Below are positions 28,949 to 39,907 of a stretch of DNA of 64,000 nt, piece after piece. The stretch is from contig NZ_LS483431.1 in NCBI RefSeq assembly GCF_900475935.1, forward strand, positions 620,001 through 684,000, read 5' to 3'. The stretch comes from Campylobacter fetus subsp. fetus (lineage in GTDB: Bacteria; Campylobacterota; Campylobacteria; Campylobacterales; Campylobacteraceae). The number at the start of each line of letters is the position of its first letter. The first letter of the stretch is position 1. A model generated the notes under the pieces. The model did not search any database. It had not been told where the DNA came from and worked only from the letters and a program-made list of their open reading frames with translations. Both the position numbers and the translations under genes were made by a program.

Positions 28949-29043
28949 GTTTGCTAATGACAATGTTTGTGTTGAAACTTTGTTTTAGATATTACAGTTA
29001 TAGGGCTATTTATGTTTGCTAATGACAATGTTTGTGTTGAAAC
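28601..29043 (+). repeat. 443-bp direct repeat, left copy
   Basis: Identical to 41201-41643. It covers the end of cas2, the whole leader, the first CRISPR repeat, the first spacer and the second repeat. The two loci diverge right after this. Confidence 0.97.
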
Positions 29044-29501
29044 AGAATTATATTTTATTACACAAGATTTAAGCCTTGTGTTTGCTAATGACAATGTTTG
29101 TGTTGAAACACAACAGCACTTGGCTCTTGCCAAAACGATATACTGTTTGCTAATGACAATGTTTGTGTTGAAACTCTCTTGCGTACCCTGCAAAGAACAT
29201 AGCGTCTCCGTTTGCTAATGACAATGTTTGTGTTGAAACTACTAAATTTAAAGGTAGAAAACTTACTAATTATGGTTTGCTAATGACAATGTTTGTGTTG
29301 AAACCGAATGAAGTAGCAAATAAAATATCAAAAGACTTGCGTTTGCTAATGACAATGTTTGTGTTGAAACCCCAGTACAAAGCATTCTCTTAAATCAAAA
29401 TCTTTGTTTGCTAATGAAAATGTTTGTGTTGAAACCCATCTAACTACTGCAGGCGGAACATTTCCCGATGGGTTTGCTAATGACAATGTTTGTGTTGAAA
29501 C
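28949..29501 (+). CRISPR. CRISPR array 1 (9 repeats, 8 spacers)
   Basis: Repeats of 30 bases beginning GTTTGCTAATGAC and ending GTGTTGAAAC, at 28949, 29014, 29080, 29145, 29210, 29275, 29341, 29406 and 29472. Spacers are 35-36 bases. The eighth repeat has one change (C to A at its position 13). After the ninth repeat there is no next repeat: the sequence continues as a phage gene. Spacer 1 is shared with array 2; spacers 2-8 are unique in this window. Leader on the left. Confidence 0.98.
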
Positions 29502-29981
29502 AAGAGCAAACATGGCAGAGACCTTAAAAGAGAAGTTTAAAGGCGTACTAAGTGCAAATACTAGCTATTTTGAAGGAGTGAGCGATCATATTATAAGCCA
29601 AATGCAAAATATCGCAAGAGTAAATCAAGCTAGCAAATATGGCGTAAAACACTACAAAGTGGTAGCTAGGATTGATAACCGCACAAGTGATATCTGTAGA
29701 AGTATGAATGGACGTATAATCCCAGCCTCGCATATAGAAACTCAAAGCAACAATATCCAAAACGCTAAAGATATAAACGAGAAAAAAGCAGCTGCTATTT
29801 GGAGAAATGAGCCTTTTTTTGGTAAAATACTCCCTAGTAACTTCGGGCTTCCACCATATCATTTTCGTTGTAGAACCGAGCTAGTACCGGTGTGGATAAA
29901 TGAAGAAGAGATCGATGGAGTAAAGATGAAAAATACAAGCCCGCTTAGCAAAGATGAAGTAGTAAAGCATATAGATAAAAC
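29472..29981 (+). repeat. 510-bp direct repeat, copy 1 (CRISPR repeat + MuF segment)
   Basis: Identical to 46441-46950. It starts exactly with a 30-base CRISPR repeat and continues 480 bases into the MuF-like gene. It ends at the codon series for VKHIDKT, where the variable C-terminal domains begin. Confidence 0.97.
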
Positions 29982-30279
29982 AGGCGTGGAAAGAGTTTGG
30001 AAAAAGAGTAACGACCATATAGCCAAAAAACATAAAGAGACTACTAGTGCTAATGTTGTAAAGGCTTTAAACTCTATAAATACAACGGCTAAAAATAAGG
30101 ACAATAGATATATAAACGCTTTTAGCGATAATGGGTATTTTATAGTGTTTAACGGTAATGAGATAGTGACTTGTTATAAGCCTAATGAAAACAAGAAAAG
30201 AGCATTTGATTACTTTAAAAATGTTTCAGTATATGATAAAAAAGAGGTGATAAAATGGAAAATCGCAAATTTGTTATAG
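29502..30279 (+). pseudogene. Truncated phage MuF-like head protein with variable C-terminal domain (copy 1)
   Basis: The frame runs through the last CRISPR repeats into the phage sequence. The first likely internal ATG is 29512, without a ribosome site. Residues encoded up to about 29981 are the C-terminal half of a Mu gpF / SPP1 gp7 minor head protein (DNRTSDICRSMNGR, LPPYHFRCRTELVPVW). The N-terminal half is missing. The last about 95 residues form a separate domain (DHIAKKHKETTSANVVKALN, then NGYFIVFNG) that differs from copy 2. MuF proteins with swappable C-terminal nuclease toxins are a known phage family; a BECR-type RNase fold is my guess. It overlaps the next gene by 25 bases. Confidence 0.8.
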
Positions 30280-30554
30280 AATTTTATGGTATAGAGTGGT
30301 TTATAGACATTCCATCTCACATAGATGATGGCGATAGCGGACTAAAGATAATCCAGCCTATTACAAGGATAAGAGATAAAAGAATAGTTCGTATATTTGA
30401 TATCTTTACTCCTAGCAAAGAAAACATAGATGAAGCAAAAGAGTATAAAGAATTCTATGAGATCTGCGACTTTGAAGTATTATCAAACGGTTATAAATTC
30501 ATAGGTACTTTTATAGACGCTTTAGAATACATTAAAGATAATTTTGACAAATAA
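30255..30554 (+). CDS. Small acidic protein, candidate immunity partner 1
   Basis: 99 residues, rich in Asp/Glu, no signal peptide. It starts inside the 3' end of the MuF-type gene, as expected for a toxin-immunity pair. The counterpart at 47224 sits in the same place after the second MuF gene. The two share the C-terminal pattern GTFIDALEYIK-NF and a middle IxDIxTPSxExI, but differ elsewhere, so they are related but not interchangeable. The immunity role is inferred from position. Confidence 0.65.
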   Translation: MENRKFVIEFYGIEWFIDIPSHIDDGDSGLKIIQPITRIRDKRIVRIFDIFTPSKENIDEAKEYKEFYEICDFEVLSNGYKFIGTFIDALEYIKDNFDK

Positions 30555-30574
30555 AATTTGAAAGAAAGGAAAAT

Positions 30575-30808
30575 ATGGAAAATTTAGTTAAAGATACCGC
30601 AAAAAAGCTAAACTTGACCTATAGAGAGCTTGGTGAACTTGTTGGATACTCAGAAAGTGCTTTAAAGGCTGCTTCAAGTAGCGGCAACATTAGCGAACAA
30701 TTAACAAAATCGCTAGAACTACTTTTAAAAAATCACGAACTACAACTACAAAACAACGAATTTAACGAACTAAAAGCCACAATCAAGAAATTTATAAACT
30801 CACTTTAA
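30575..30808 (+). CDS. Small helix-turn-helix protein
   Basis: 77 residues with ribosome site AAAGGAAA. The N-terminal half LTYRELGELVGYSESALKAA reads as a Cro/repressor-like helix-turn-helix; the C-terminal half is an Asn/Leu/Glu-rich helix that could dimerise. It follows the immunity-like gene by 20 bases and is closed by a strong terminator, so it may regulate that cassette. Confidence 0.6.
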   Translation: MENLVKDTAKKLNLTYRELGELVGYSESALKAASSSGNISEQLTKSLELLLKNHELQLQNNEFNELKATIKKFINSL

Positions 30809-30813
30809 ACACC

Positions 30814-30844
30814 ATTTAAAAGGGTTTTAAACACCCTTTTAAAT
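30814..30844 (+). terminator. Terminator after the toxin-immunity-HTH unit
   Basis: ATTTAAAAGGG (30814-30824) pairs perfectly with CCCTTTTAAAT (30834-30844) across a 9-base loop. Confidence 0.7.
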
Positions 30845-30916
30845 ATCTTTTAAGTGCCTTTAAAATACTTTTAAAAAGAAAAAAGAAAAATAAAGAATAA
30901 AAAATATACTTTAATA

Positions 30917-30945
30917 TTGACAATAAGTATAAAATACGTTATAAT
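30917..30945 (+). promoter_or_regulatory. Perfect sigma-70 promoter for the small peptide gene
   Basis: TTGACA at 30917-30922, a 17-base spacer, TATAAT at 30940-30945. A full consensus with ideal spacing is rare in Campylobacter, where -35 boxes are usually absent. Transcription would start about 30952 and read into the 27-residue peptide gene. Confidence 0.85.
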
Positions 30946-30978
30946 GCTTACATAAATTAAGAAAGGAGAACGAAACAA

Positions 30979-31062
30979 TGGAAACGCTAACACTTATTTT
31001 AAACCTAGCGACCGCCATTATCGCTTTGATTACGGCAATAATCGAAGCAAGGAAGCGGTAGA
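30979..31062 (+). CDS. 27-residue hydrophobic peptide, candidate type I toxin
   Basis: METLTLILNLATAIIALI, then TAIIEARKR: a short N-terminus, one membrane helix and a basic tail. This is the form of holin-like/TxpA-type and Fst/Ldr-type toxins (family likeness by eye only). The ribosome site is GAAAGGAG at 30961-30968. CGAAACAATGG overlapping the start codon (30972-30982) is the exact inverse of CCATTGTTTCG at 31084-31094 after the gene, so the mRNA ends could pair and hide the start, as known for type I toxin messages. A hairpin follows the stop. Confidence 0.65.
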
Positions 31063-31082
31063 TAAGGGCGAAAGCCCTTATC
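31060..31082 (+). terminator. Hairpin GATAAGGGC-GAAA-GCCCTTATC
   Basis: A perfect 9-base-pair stem closed by a GAAA tetraloop just after the peptide gene. It lacks a T-run, so it may be an RNA stability or folding element rather than a simple terminator. Confidence 0.6.
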
Positions 31083-31126
31083 GTCCATTGTTTCGTCCGA
31101 CAATTATATCATAAAAAGGAGCAGCT

Positions 31127-31222
31127 ATGACAGATGTAATTCAGAGCGTTTTACTTGTAGTTTTGGCTTTGCAGGTTTTGCGTTTAAGCATTCAGATTAG
31201 AAATTTAAAGGATAAAAAATGA
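31127..31222 (+). CDS. 31-residue hydrophobic peptide
   Basis: Starts MTDVIQSVLLVVLALQVLRL and ends with a basic tail (RNLKDKK). Ribosome site AAAAAGGAGC. The stop TGA overlaps the ATG of the Rha gene (ATGA), so translation is coupled. It could be a second membrane peptide or a leader peptide for rha. Function unknown. Confidence 0.5.
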   Translation: MTDVIQSVLLVVLALQVLRLSIQIRNLKDKK

Positions 31223-31848
31223 GTAGTGTAGTTTTGATTAACAATCAAGAGGTGAGTTTTGAAGTGGTGGGCGACCAAACCTACACCACCTCAAGGGATG
31301 TAGCTCAAGTTTTTGAAAAAGAGCATAAGAATATTATAGCACAAATTGAGGCTTTACCAAACGATGAGTTCCGACAGCTTAATTTTCAGCCGTCGAGCCA
31401 ACCACGATTAAATGGGCTTTTTGTCAAAGATACAAAATTTTACAACCTTACCCGCGACGGATTTTGCTTACTTGTTATGGGTTTTACGGGCGAGAAAGCG
31501 TATCGATGGAAAGTTGAGTTTATCAACGCCTTTAACAAAATGGAAGCGATGATAAAAAGCGGCGGTATAGCGAACGAAAAATTCACCGAAGTCATAACTG
31601 CCCTTTCGGAAAAATCAACAGAGGCAGATGAGTTTAAAGCTAAATATTACGAAACTCTTGAGCGTGAAAACGAGCTTTTAAGAGTAGTTTTAGAAGATAG
31701 CAAATCTAAAATAGGCACAAAGCTGAGCCCAAATGAAAGAGCAAACATCATAAAGCTTTATAAAAGCGGTCTATCTCAAGCAGAAATTTGCCGTCAAACT
31801 AGCAGGAGCGACACTGCAGTAAGAAACGCCATAAGGGGTGCATTATGA
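31219..31848 (+). CDS. Rha-family phage regulatory protein
   Basis: 209 residues. The N-terminal Rha domain (about 1-110) has TYTTSRDVAQVFEKEHKNII and FYNLTRDGFCLLVMGFTGEK, the typical Rha pattern. Rha proteins were first seen as phage factors that interfere with growth in hosts lacking IHF. The C-terminal part (about 170-209) is a helix-turn-helix, LSQAEICRQTSRSDTAVRNA. It belongs to phage material not present beside the second MuF copy. Confidence 0.85.
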   Translation: MSSVVLINNQEVSFEVVGDQTYTTSRDVAQVFEKEHKNIIAQIEALPNDEFRQLNFQPSSQPRLNGLFVKDTKFYNLTRDGFCLLVMGFTGEKAYRWKVEFINAFNKMEAMIKSGGIANEKFTEVITALSEKSTEADEFKAKYYETLERENELLRVVLEDSKSKIGTKLSPNERANIIKLYKSGLSQAEICRQTSRSDTAVRNAIRGAL

Positions 31849-32015
31849 AAAGCATAAGTATATATGATGTGGATAATATAGACCACGCTCGAGCATTTTT
31901 GATAATGATAAATACCATACTTATGGGTTGGCATAAAGGAGCAGATGAGATAGATATAGAGTATCTAAAGTCTGCTTGCGGCGACTTATGGTTACTTAGT
32001 TATGAGCATATATAA
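31845..32015 (+). CDS. 56-residue phage protein, unknown
   Basis: Begins MKSISIYDVDNIDHARAFLI at an ATG overlapping the Rha stop by 4 bases and ends at TAA (32013-32015). Acidic, with one weakly hydrophobic helix. No family recognised; coupling to rha supports it being real. Confidence 0.5.
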   Translation: MKSISIYDVDNIDHARAFLIMINTILMGWHKGADEIDIEYLKSACGDLWLLSYEHI

Positions 32016-32099
32016 AGCCTAGAAGCAGTAGGAAATTTTCTCAAAAGTAAATCTGTAGGGATTTGCGGTTAAAATTTAAAATGACAGAAAATAGCTTTA

Positions 32100-32402
32100 T
32101 TTCAAAGCCTTCTTAATATCGTTTAAGACCTTATTTCTTACATCTTTTGCAAGGGCTTCTTTAGCCCTTGCAAGCCCTGAACTACTTATATAATTATTCA
32201 AACCATCTTCTAGGTAAGGCTGAGCTTTAGTGCCTGGATGATTTATTTGCTTTGCAAATGCTTTTGCGGTGCGCGAACCCGTCCGCCCTCCGCCGCCTAC
32301 TAAAGCCCCGCTTACGGGGTGCCCCGACCGGGTCCATGCCAAAGCTTTTGCTTTTTTAACTCTGATAATATGCGGCTTTGTTCCAAAATGTACGAATTTA
32401 AC
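32100..32402 (-). pseudogene. Broken HK97-gp10-like gene with a GC-rich insert (copy 1)
   Basis: The C-terminal half (GTKAQPYLEDGLNNYISSSG) matches the intact gene at 47949-48365. The coding sequence before KKAKALA is lost at about 32402, where it joins another phage fragment. Between the two conserved parts lies a segment of about 75 bases that is strikingly GC-rich for this DNA, coding GHPVSGALVGGGGRTGSRT. The intact copy has a shorter AT-rich stretch at this point. Confidence 0.7.
32266..32340. other. GC-rich patch with hairpin
   Basis: About 75 bases of high GC in roughly 30 per cent GC surroundings. It contains the perfect hairpin CCCCG-CTTA-CGGGG. Likely a piece of foreign phage sequence. 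Confidence 0.6.
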
Positions 32403-32433
32403 ATGTTTATCTATAAAAAGATTTGCTCTAAAC

Positions 32434-32739
32434 TTTTTATGGGCTTATAGCGTCTTTAAAAGATACGCTAATGTTTTAAATAGGGTTGAAGACTAAGAGT
32501 CTTTTTTGTACTTATGGGGATTGAGTTTATAATCAAGCCAGATATAAAAAGGGAATAAAACGATGAAAGATATAAGTTGTATGTACATTTCTTCTATATT
32601 CGCCATTACGAAAATAGCTAGAGTTATCAAAAAAATAATCCAAAGAAATTTTTTAATATCTTCCATTTTAATATCCTTTTTTATCATTATACCACATTTT
32701 AGGCTAAAAAATGGCAAATGATGATTTAAAAATATAATT
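32434..32739. repeat. Phage right-end segment, copy 1
   Basis: Matches 54867-55157 except for 12 extra bases (TTCCATTTTAAT) near 32661. It holds the last residues of a small plus-strand gene (FLWAYSVFKRYANVLNRVED, ending 32496) and a minus-strand membrane protein. Confidence 0.9.
32493..32666 (-). CDS. Small membrane protein (copy 1)
   Basis: 57 residues starting MEDIKKFLWIIFL with ribosome site AAAAAGGAT upstream; two hydrophobic helices and a basic C-terminal tail KLNPHKYKKDS. An upstream in-frame ATG at 32687 is possible. The ATGGAAGAT start lies in the 12 bases missing from copy 2. Phage-associated, function unknown. Confidence 0.55.
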   Translation of the reverse strand: MEDIKKFLWIIFLITLAIFVMANIEEMYIQLISFIVLFPFYIWLDYKLNPHKYKKDS

Positions 32740-32952
32740 AAAAATAGCTATTTATCACCTATAAAAATATAATAGTTTAATATTAATGTTACTGATAGTA
32801 ACATTAATAGCTAAATATTGTTTTTAATATAAAATTTTACGGATACTTCGGCTATTTTATTATGTAATTAGCTATATTTGGCTAAGATATCAAAAATTTA
32901 ATTTATTTAATAGTTGTTTAAAAATGAACTCAATGTTTATAAAGGAATAGAT
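32740..32952. other. AT-rich region upstream of cas6
   Basis: About 210 bases of AT-rich sequence after the phage fragment. It contains the short inverted repeat ATTAATGTTACT-ga-TAGTAACATTAAT (about 32782-32810), a possible terminator or operator before the cas operon. The cas promoter must lie here, but no -10 box stands out. Confidence 0.5.
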
Positions 32953-33658
32953 GTGAAAATATATCAGCTGAAAGTATTTTTGAAGTTAAATCAAAATGTA
33001 GATTTTGTAAATAGCCCTGAGTTTTTAAGCTCGAATTTACATAAATCTATGTTGGGAGATGAAGCTCTAAGATCTATCCATATGCAAAGATATCTAAAGC
33101 CTTATAGTATCGGTTTTTTATACGGTATGAAAGGCAAAAAAGACGGTTTTACGAGCGGTGAAGATATGTATTTTTACGTAAGAAGTATTGATGAGAGCTT
33201 TATATCTAAGCTAAGAATCTGCTTAGAAAACTCTAAAAATCTTGGGTTTAACGTGTATGCATCCAAATTAGAGGTTTTAGATTCAAAGCGAATTGATTGT
33301 CTATACACTATGAGTCCGGCGACCGTAGTGCTTAAAGAAGGCGATAAAACTATACCTTGGAGACGTGAAAATAGTGATATAGCAGCACTTAAAGACGCTT
33401 TAATTTTAAATTTAAAAAACAAATATGAGTATTTTTTAGACAAAAAAATTGAGATAACGGACGATATTATTGAGCTTATAGAGATAAAAACAAATAGAGC
33501 ATTTGCATTTAAATATAAAAACGGCAAAATCTATGCTTATAGATATCAAATTCATTTTTCAGGAAATAAAACGGCTCAGGAGTTTGCAAATATCGCAATG
33601 ATACTTGGTGTGGGAGTTAAAAATACACTGGGATTTGGCTTTTGTATGAGGAGCAAAA

Positions 33659-33669
<11 letters not shown>
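32953..33669 (+). CDS. cas6: CRISPR-associated endoribonuclease Cas6
   Basis: About 238 residues from a GTG at 32953 (ribosome site AAAGGA); the TTG at 32914 is less likely. It cuts the CRISPR transcript within each repeat. The N-terminal ferredoxin-like strand KIYQLKVFLKLN and the C-terminal glycine-rich loop ILGVGVKNTLGFGFC are the family marks. A histidine (LHKSMLGDEALRSIH) lies in the region where the catalytic residue is usual. First gene of the type I-B operon, overlapping cas8b by 11 bases. Confidence 0.88.
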
Positions 33670-37035
<3,366 letters not shown>

Positions 37036-37048
<13 letters not shown>

Positions 37049-39417
37049 GTGATTACCTGGCACATACGTCGCCGCATAAAGATCCTGAAACTCTTCAGGC
37101 CCATTGCGATCTTGCAAAAGAGTATCTACAAAAAATAAAAAACGGTAAAAATCTAAATAATATTATAAAAAATCTTGCAAATAAAATTTTAGATGATGAC
37201 GTGATTTTAGAGTTTTTTGATGATTTTATCGTCTATCACGATTTAGGTAAAACGAATCCCGCTTTTCAAAAATTAAAAATGAAAAATGAAAATCCAAAAT
37301 TTAGTAAAGCCGACGGTGAAACCACGCATTCAAAGCAGTCATTTTATATGCTAAAAGATAAATACAAGGATTTTATTCTAAATTATAAGGATGAAAATAT
37401 ACGCGAGACGGTTTGTGTTTTTTACTATTTATTATCAAACGTTTTAAATCACCATGGGCATTTAAAAGACGGTTTTGACGATAAGTATTTAAATAAAGAT
37501 AGCGATAAATTGGATAAAAAATTTTGCAACGCCGAAAAAAGAGTTAATTTTGATATTGAACTTTTTATTTTTATTAAATTGCATTTTTCTCTTCTTATCG
37601 CAAGTGATTTTTACGCTACAAGCGAATATATGAATGATATAAAAATAGATGATTTAGGTGTTTTTGATAAAGATAAAAAAGAAAAAATTTACTCTAAATT
37701 TAGAGAATTTTATAGCTCATTAAAGCCAAGAAGCGATATAGATAGTCTAAGATCCGAGATATTTAAAAATACTAGTGAAACACTATACGATAATTTAGAT
37801 AAAAATATCTTTTATCTTGAAGCTCCAACCGGAAGCGGTAAAACTTTAACATCTTTAAATTTGGCTTTAAATCTACTAAATTTAAATTCAAATCTTAATA
37901 AAATATTTTATGTTTTTCCATTTAATACTCTGATATCGCAGAGTAAATCTATATTTGAAACTATTTTTGGAGACGAGTTTGATATTTCTATTATAAATAG
38001 TATAACTCCTCCTAAATTTAGCACGGAAAACGAACAAGAGAATTCCGAGAGTAACTATGATAAAACATATATAAATAGAGTATTTTATAATCATCCTTTT
38101 ATTTTAACCAGTCATGTTGCGCTTTTTAAGACGTTATTCGGGATTAGTAAAGAGGAGAATTACGGTCTATTTTCTCTTGCGAACTCGGTTATAATTCTTG
38201 ATGAAATTCAGAGCTATAGATCAAATTTATGGGAGTTTATGGCTCTGTTTTTTGATAGTTTCGCAAAACATTTAAATATAAAATTTATAATTATGTCCGC
38301 AACTCTACCGAAAATTTCAAATTTACTAAAAAATAGCGACGATAAATGGTGTGATCTACTGCCGAACTCTAATTATTTTCAAAATACGCTTTTCAAAGAT
38401 AGGGTTAAAGCCGATTTTTCTCTTTTAAATATAGGAAAAAACGATTTATTTGATAGCATCGTAGGCAAAATCACGGAGAGTAAAAAAGATAAAATTTTAG
38501 TCGAATTTATAAAAAAACCTAGTGCTAGAGAGTTTTATAATTTTATACGTTTTAAATTTGACGATTACGATATTTTTGAGCTTAGTGGTGATGATAATAA
38601 GCTTTATCAAAAAAAAGTTATAGCAAAGTTAAAGGGTTCAAATACAAAAGCTATCCTAGTTGCAACTCAAGTTATAGAAGCCGGGGTTGATATAGATATG
38701 GATATCGGATTTAAAGATATAGCGACATTTGAGAGCGAAGAGCAGTTTATGGGAAGGATAAATAGAAGTGCTTTAAAACCCGGTTCTTTGGCGTACTTTT
38801 TTGATTACGATGACGCTAGTGCGATATATAAACAAGATAGTAGAATCAAATTTAGCCTAAAAGATAATGAATTAAAAAAATGTTTAATAGATAAAAATTT
38901 TATCCCCTACTATGATAAATTGCTTAAGGAGTTAAAAAGCGAAAACTCAAGAGTAAATAGTGGATTTAACAATATTAGAGAGAATTTTCAAGACGATATA
39001 GGCAATCTGAATTTTATCCAAATTTCAAAAAATATGCAGCTTATCAATGATGATAGAATCAGAATTTTTCTACCGTTTAAGATAGACGTAAGCAGTTTTG
39101 ATATGAGCGAATACGGTAACATAGAACATTTTATGGATGGTGATTTTTTAGACGGAAAAAAGATCTGGGAAGCGATAATTTGCTTAAATGAAGTCAAAGA
39201 GTACGGTAAAAGAAAGATAGAGGCTTTGAGTTTAAATTCTTTAGCCGATATTTTTTGTTTTAATATTTTATCTTCGGAAGCAAAAAAATTACCGAACGTA
39301 AAAATAGAGTACGGATACGTCTATATAGAGGATTATGACGGGCTTATAGATGAAGAGAGCAAACTAGATAGAACTGCTTTGGCAAAAAAATATAAAAATG
39401 AAGATTTAATACTGTGA
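37036..39417 (+). CDS. cas3: CRISPR helicase-nuclease Cas3
   Basis: 793 residues with both parts of Cas3. The N-terminal HD nuclease has an early histidine (LAHTSPHKDPETLQAHC), the HD pair in VYHDLGKTNPAFQKL and NHHGHLK. The SF2 helicase has Walker A EAPTGSGKTL (about 262-271), DEIQ in VIILDEIQSYRS, MSATLPK, and the motif VI region TQVIEAGVDIDMD plus QFMGRINRSA. All key residues are in place, so interference looks competent. GTG of cas4 overlaps its stop by 4 bases. Confidence 0.95.
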
Positions 39418-39899
39418 AGATAACCGGTACACTTATAAACTACTTTTTTCACTGTAAAAGACAGTGTTATCTGTTTTATAATCGTATAAATTTAGAAGAC
39501 AACAGTGAAGACGTAAAGATAGGAAGGGTTTTACACGAAATTAAATTTGAAGATGATATAAAATTTGAAAATATTGCTTTAGATAAGATAACTGATGAAT
39601 ACGTTATTGAGTTCAAAAAAAGCGATAGCGATGAAACGGCTTCAATGTGGCAGCTGCTTTTTTATCTTAAAAAGTTAAAAGAGATCGGAATACTTAGAAA
39701 AGGTCTGCTTGAATTCGGCGAAAACAAAAAGCTACCGACAAAGCGTTTAAAAGTAGAATTAACCGACGATAAAGAGCTTGAGCTTGAGCAAATTTATAGT
39801 CAAATTTCTGAACTTATGAGTTTAAAAACTCCGCCAGATCCTTTAAAAAGCTCATTGAAATGTAAAAAATGTGCTTATTTTAGCTACTGTTTTATATAA
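39414..39899 (+). CDS. cas4: CRISPR adaptation nuclease Cas4
   Basis: 161 residues. One Cys pair in FHCKRQCYLFYNR and another in LKCKKCAYFSYCF make the 4Fe-4S site, and the RecB-type nuclease core has EIKFEDD and VIEFKKSDSDE. It trims prespacers and selects the PAM with Cas1-Cas2. Nine bases before cas1. Confidence 0.93.
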   Translation: MKITGTLINYFFHCKRQCYLFYNRINLEDNSEDVKIGRVLHEIKFEDDIKFENIALDKITDEYVIEFKKSDSDETASMWQLLFYLKKLKEIGILRKGLLEFGENKKLPTKRLKVELTDDKELELEQIYSQISELMSLKTPPDPLKSSLKCKKCAYFSYCFI

Positions 39900-39907
39900 G
39901 AAAATAG

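Noticed and set aside
28954-29218. Open frames across array 1 on both strands
   Set aside because: They are translations of the CRISPR repeat (FANDNVCVET, LLMTMFVLK, VSTQTLSLAN), kept open because repeat plus spacer often gives multiples of three.
29548-30104. Minus-strand open frames opposite the MuF-like gene
   Set aside because: Shadows of the plus-strand phage gene; they recur at 46517-46831 because the DNA is duplicated.
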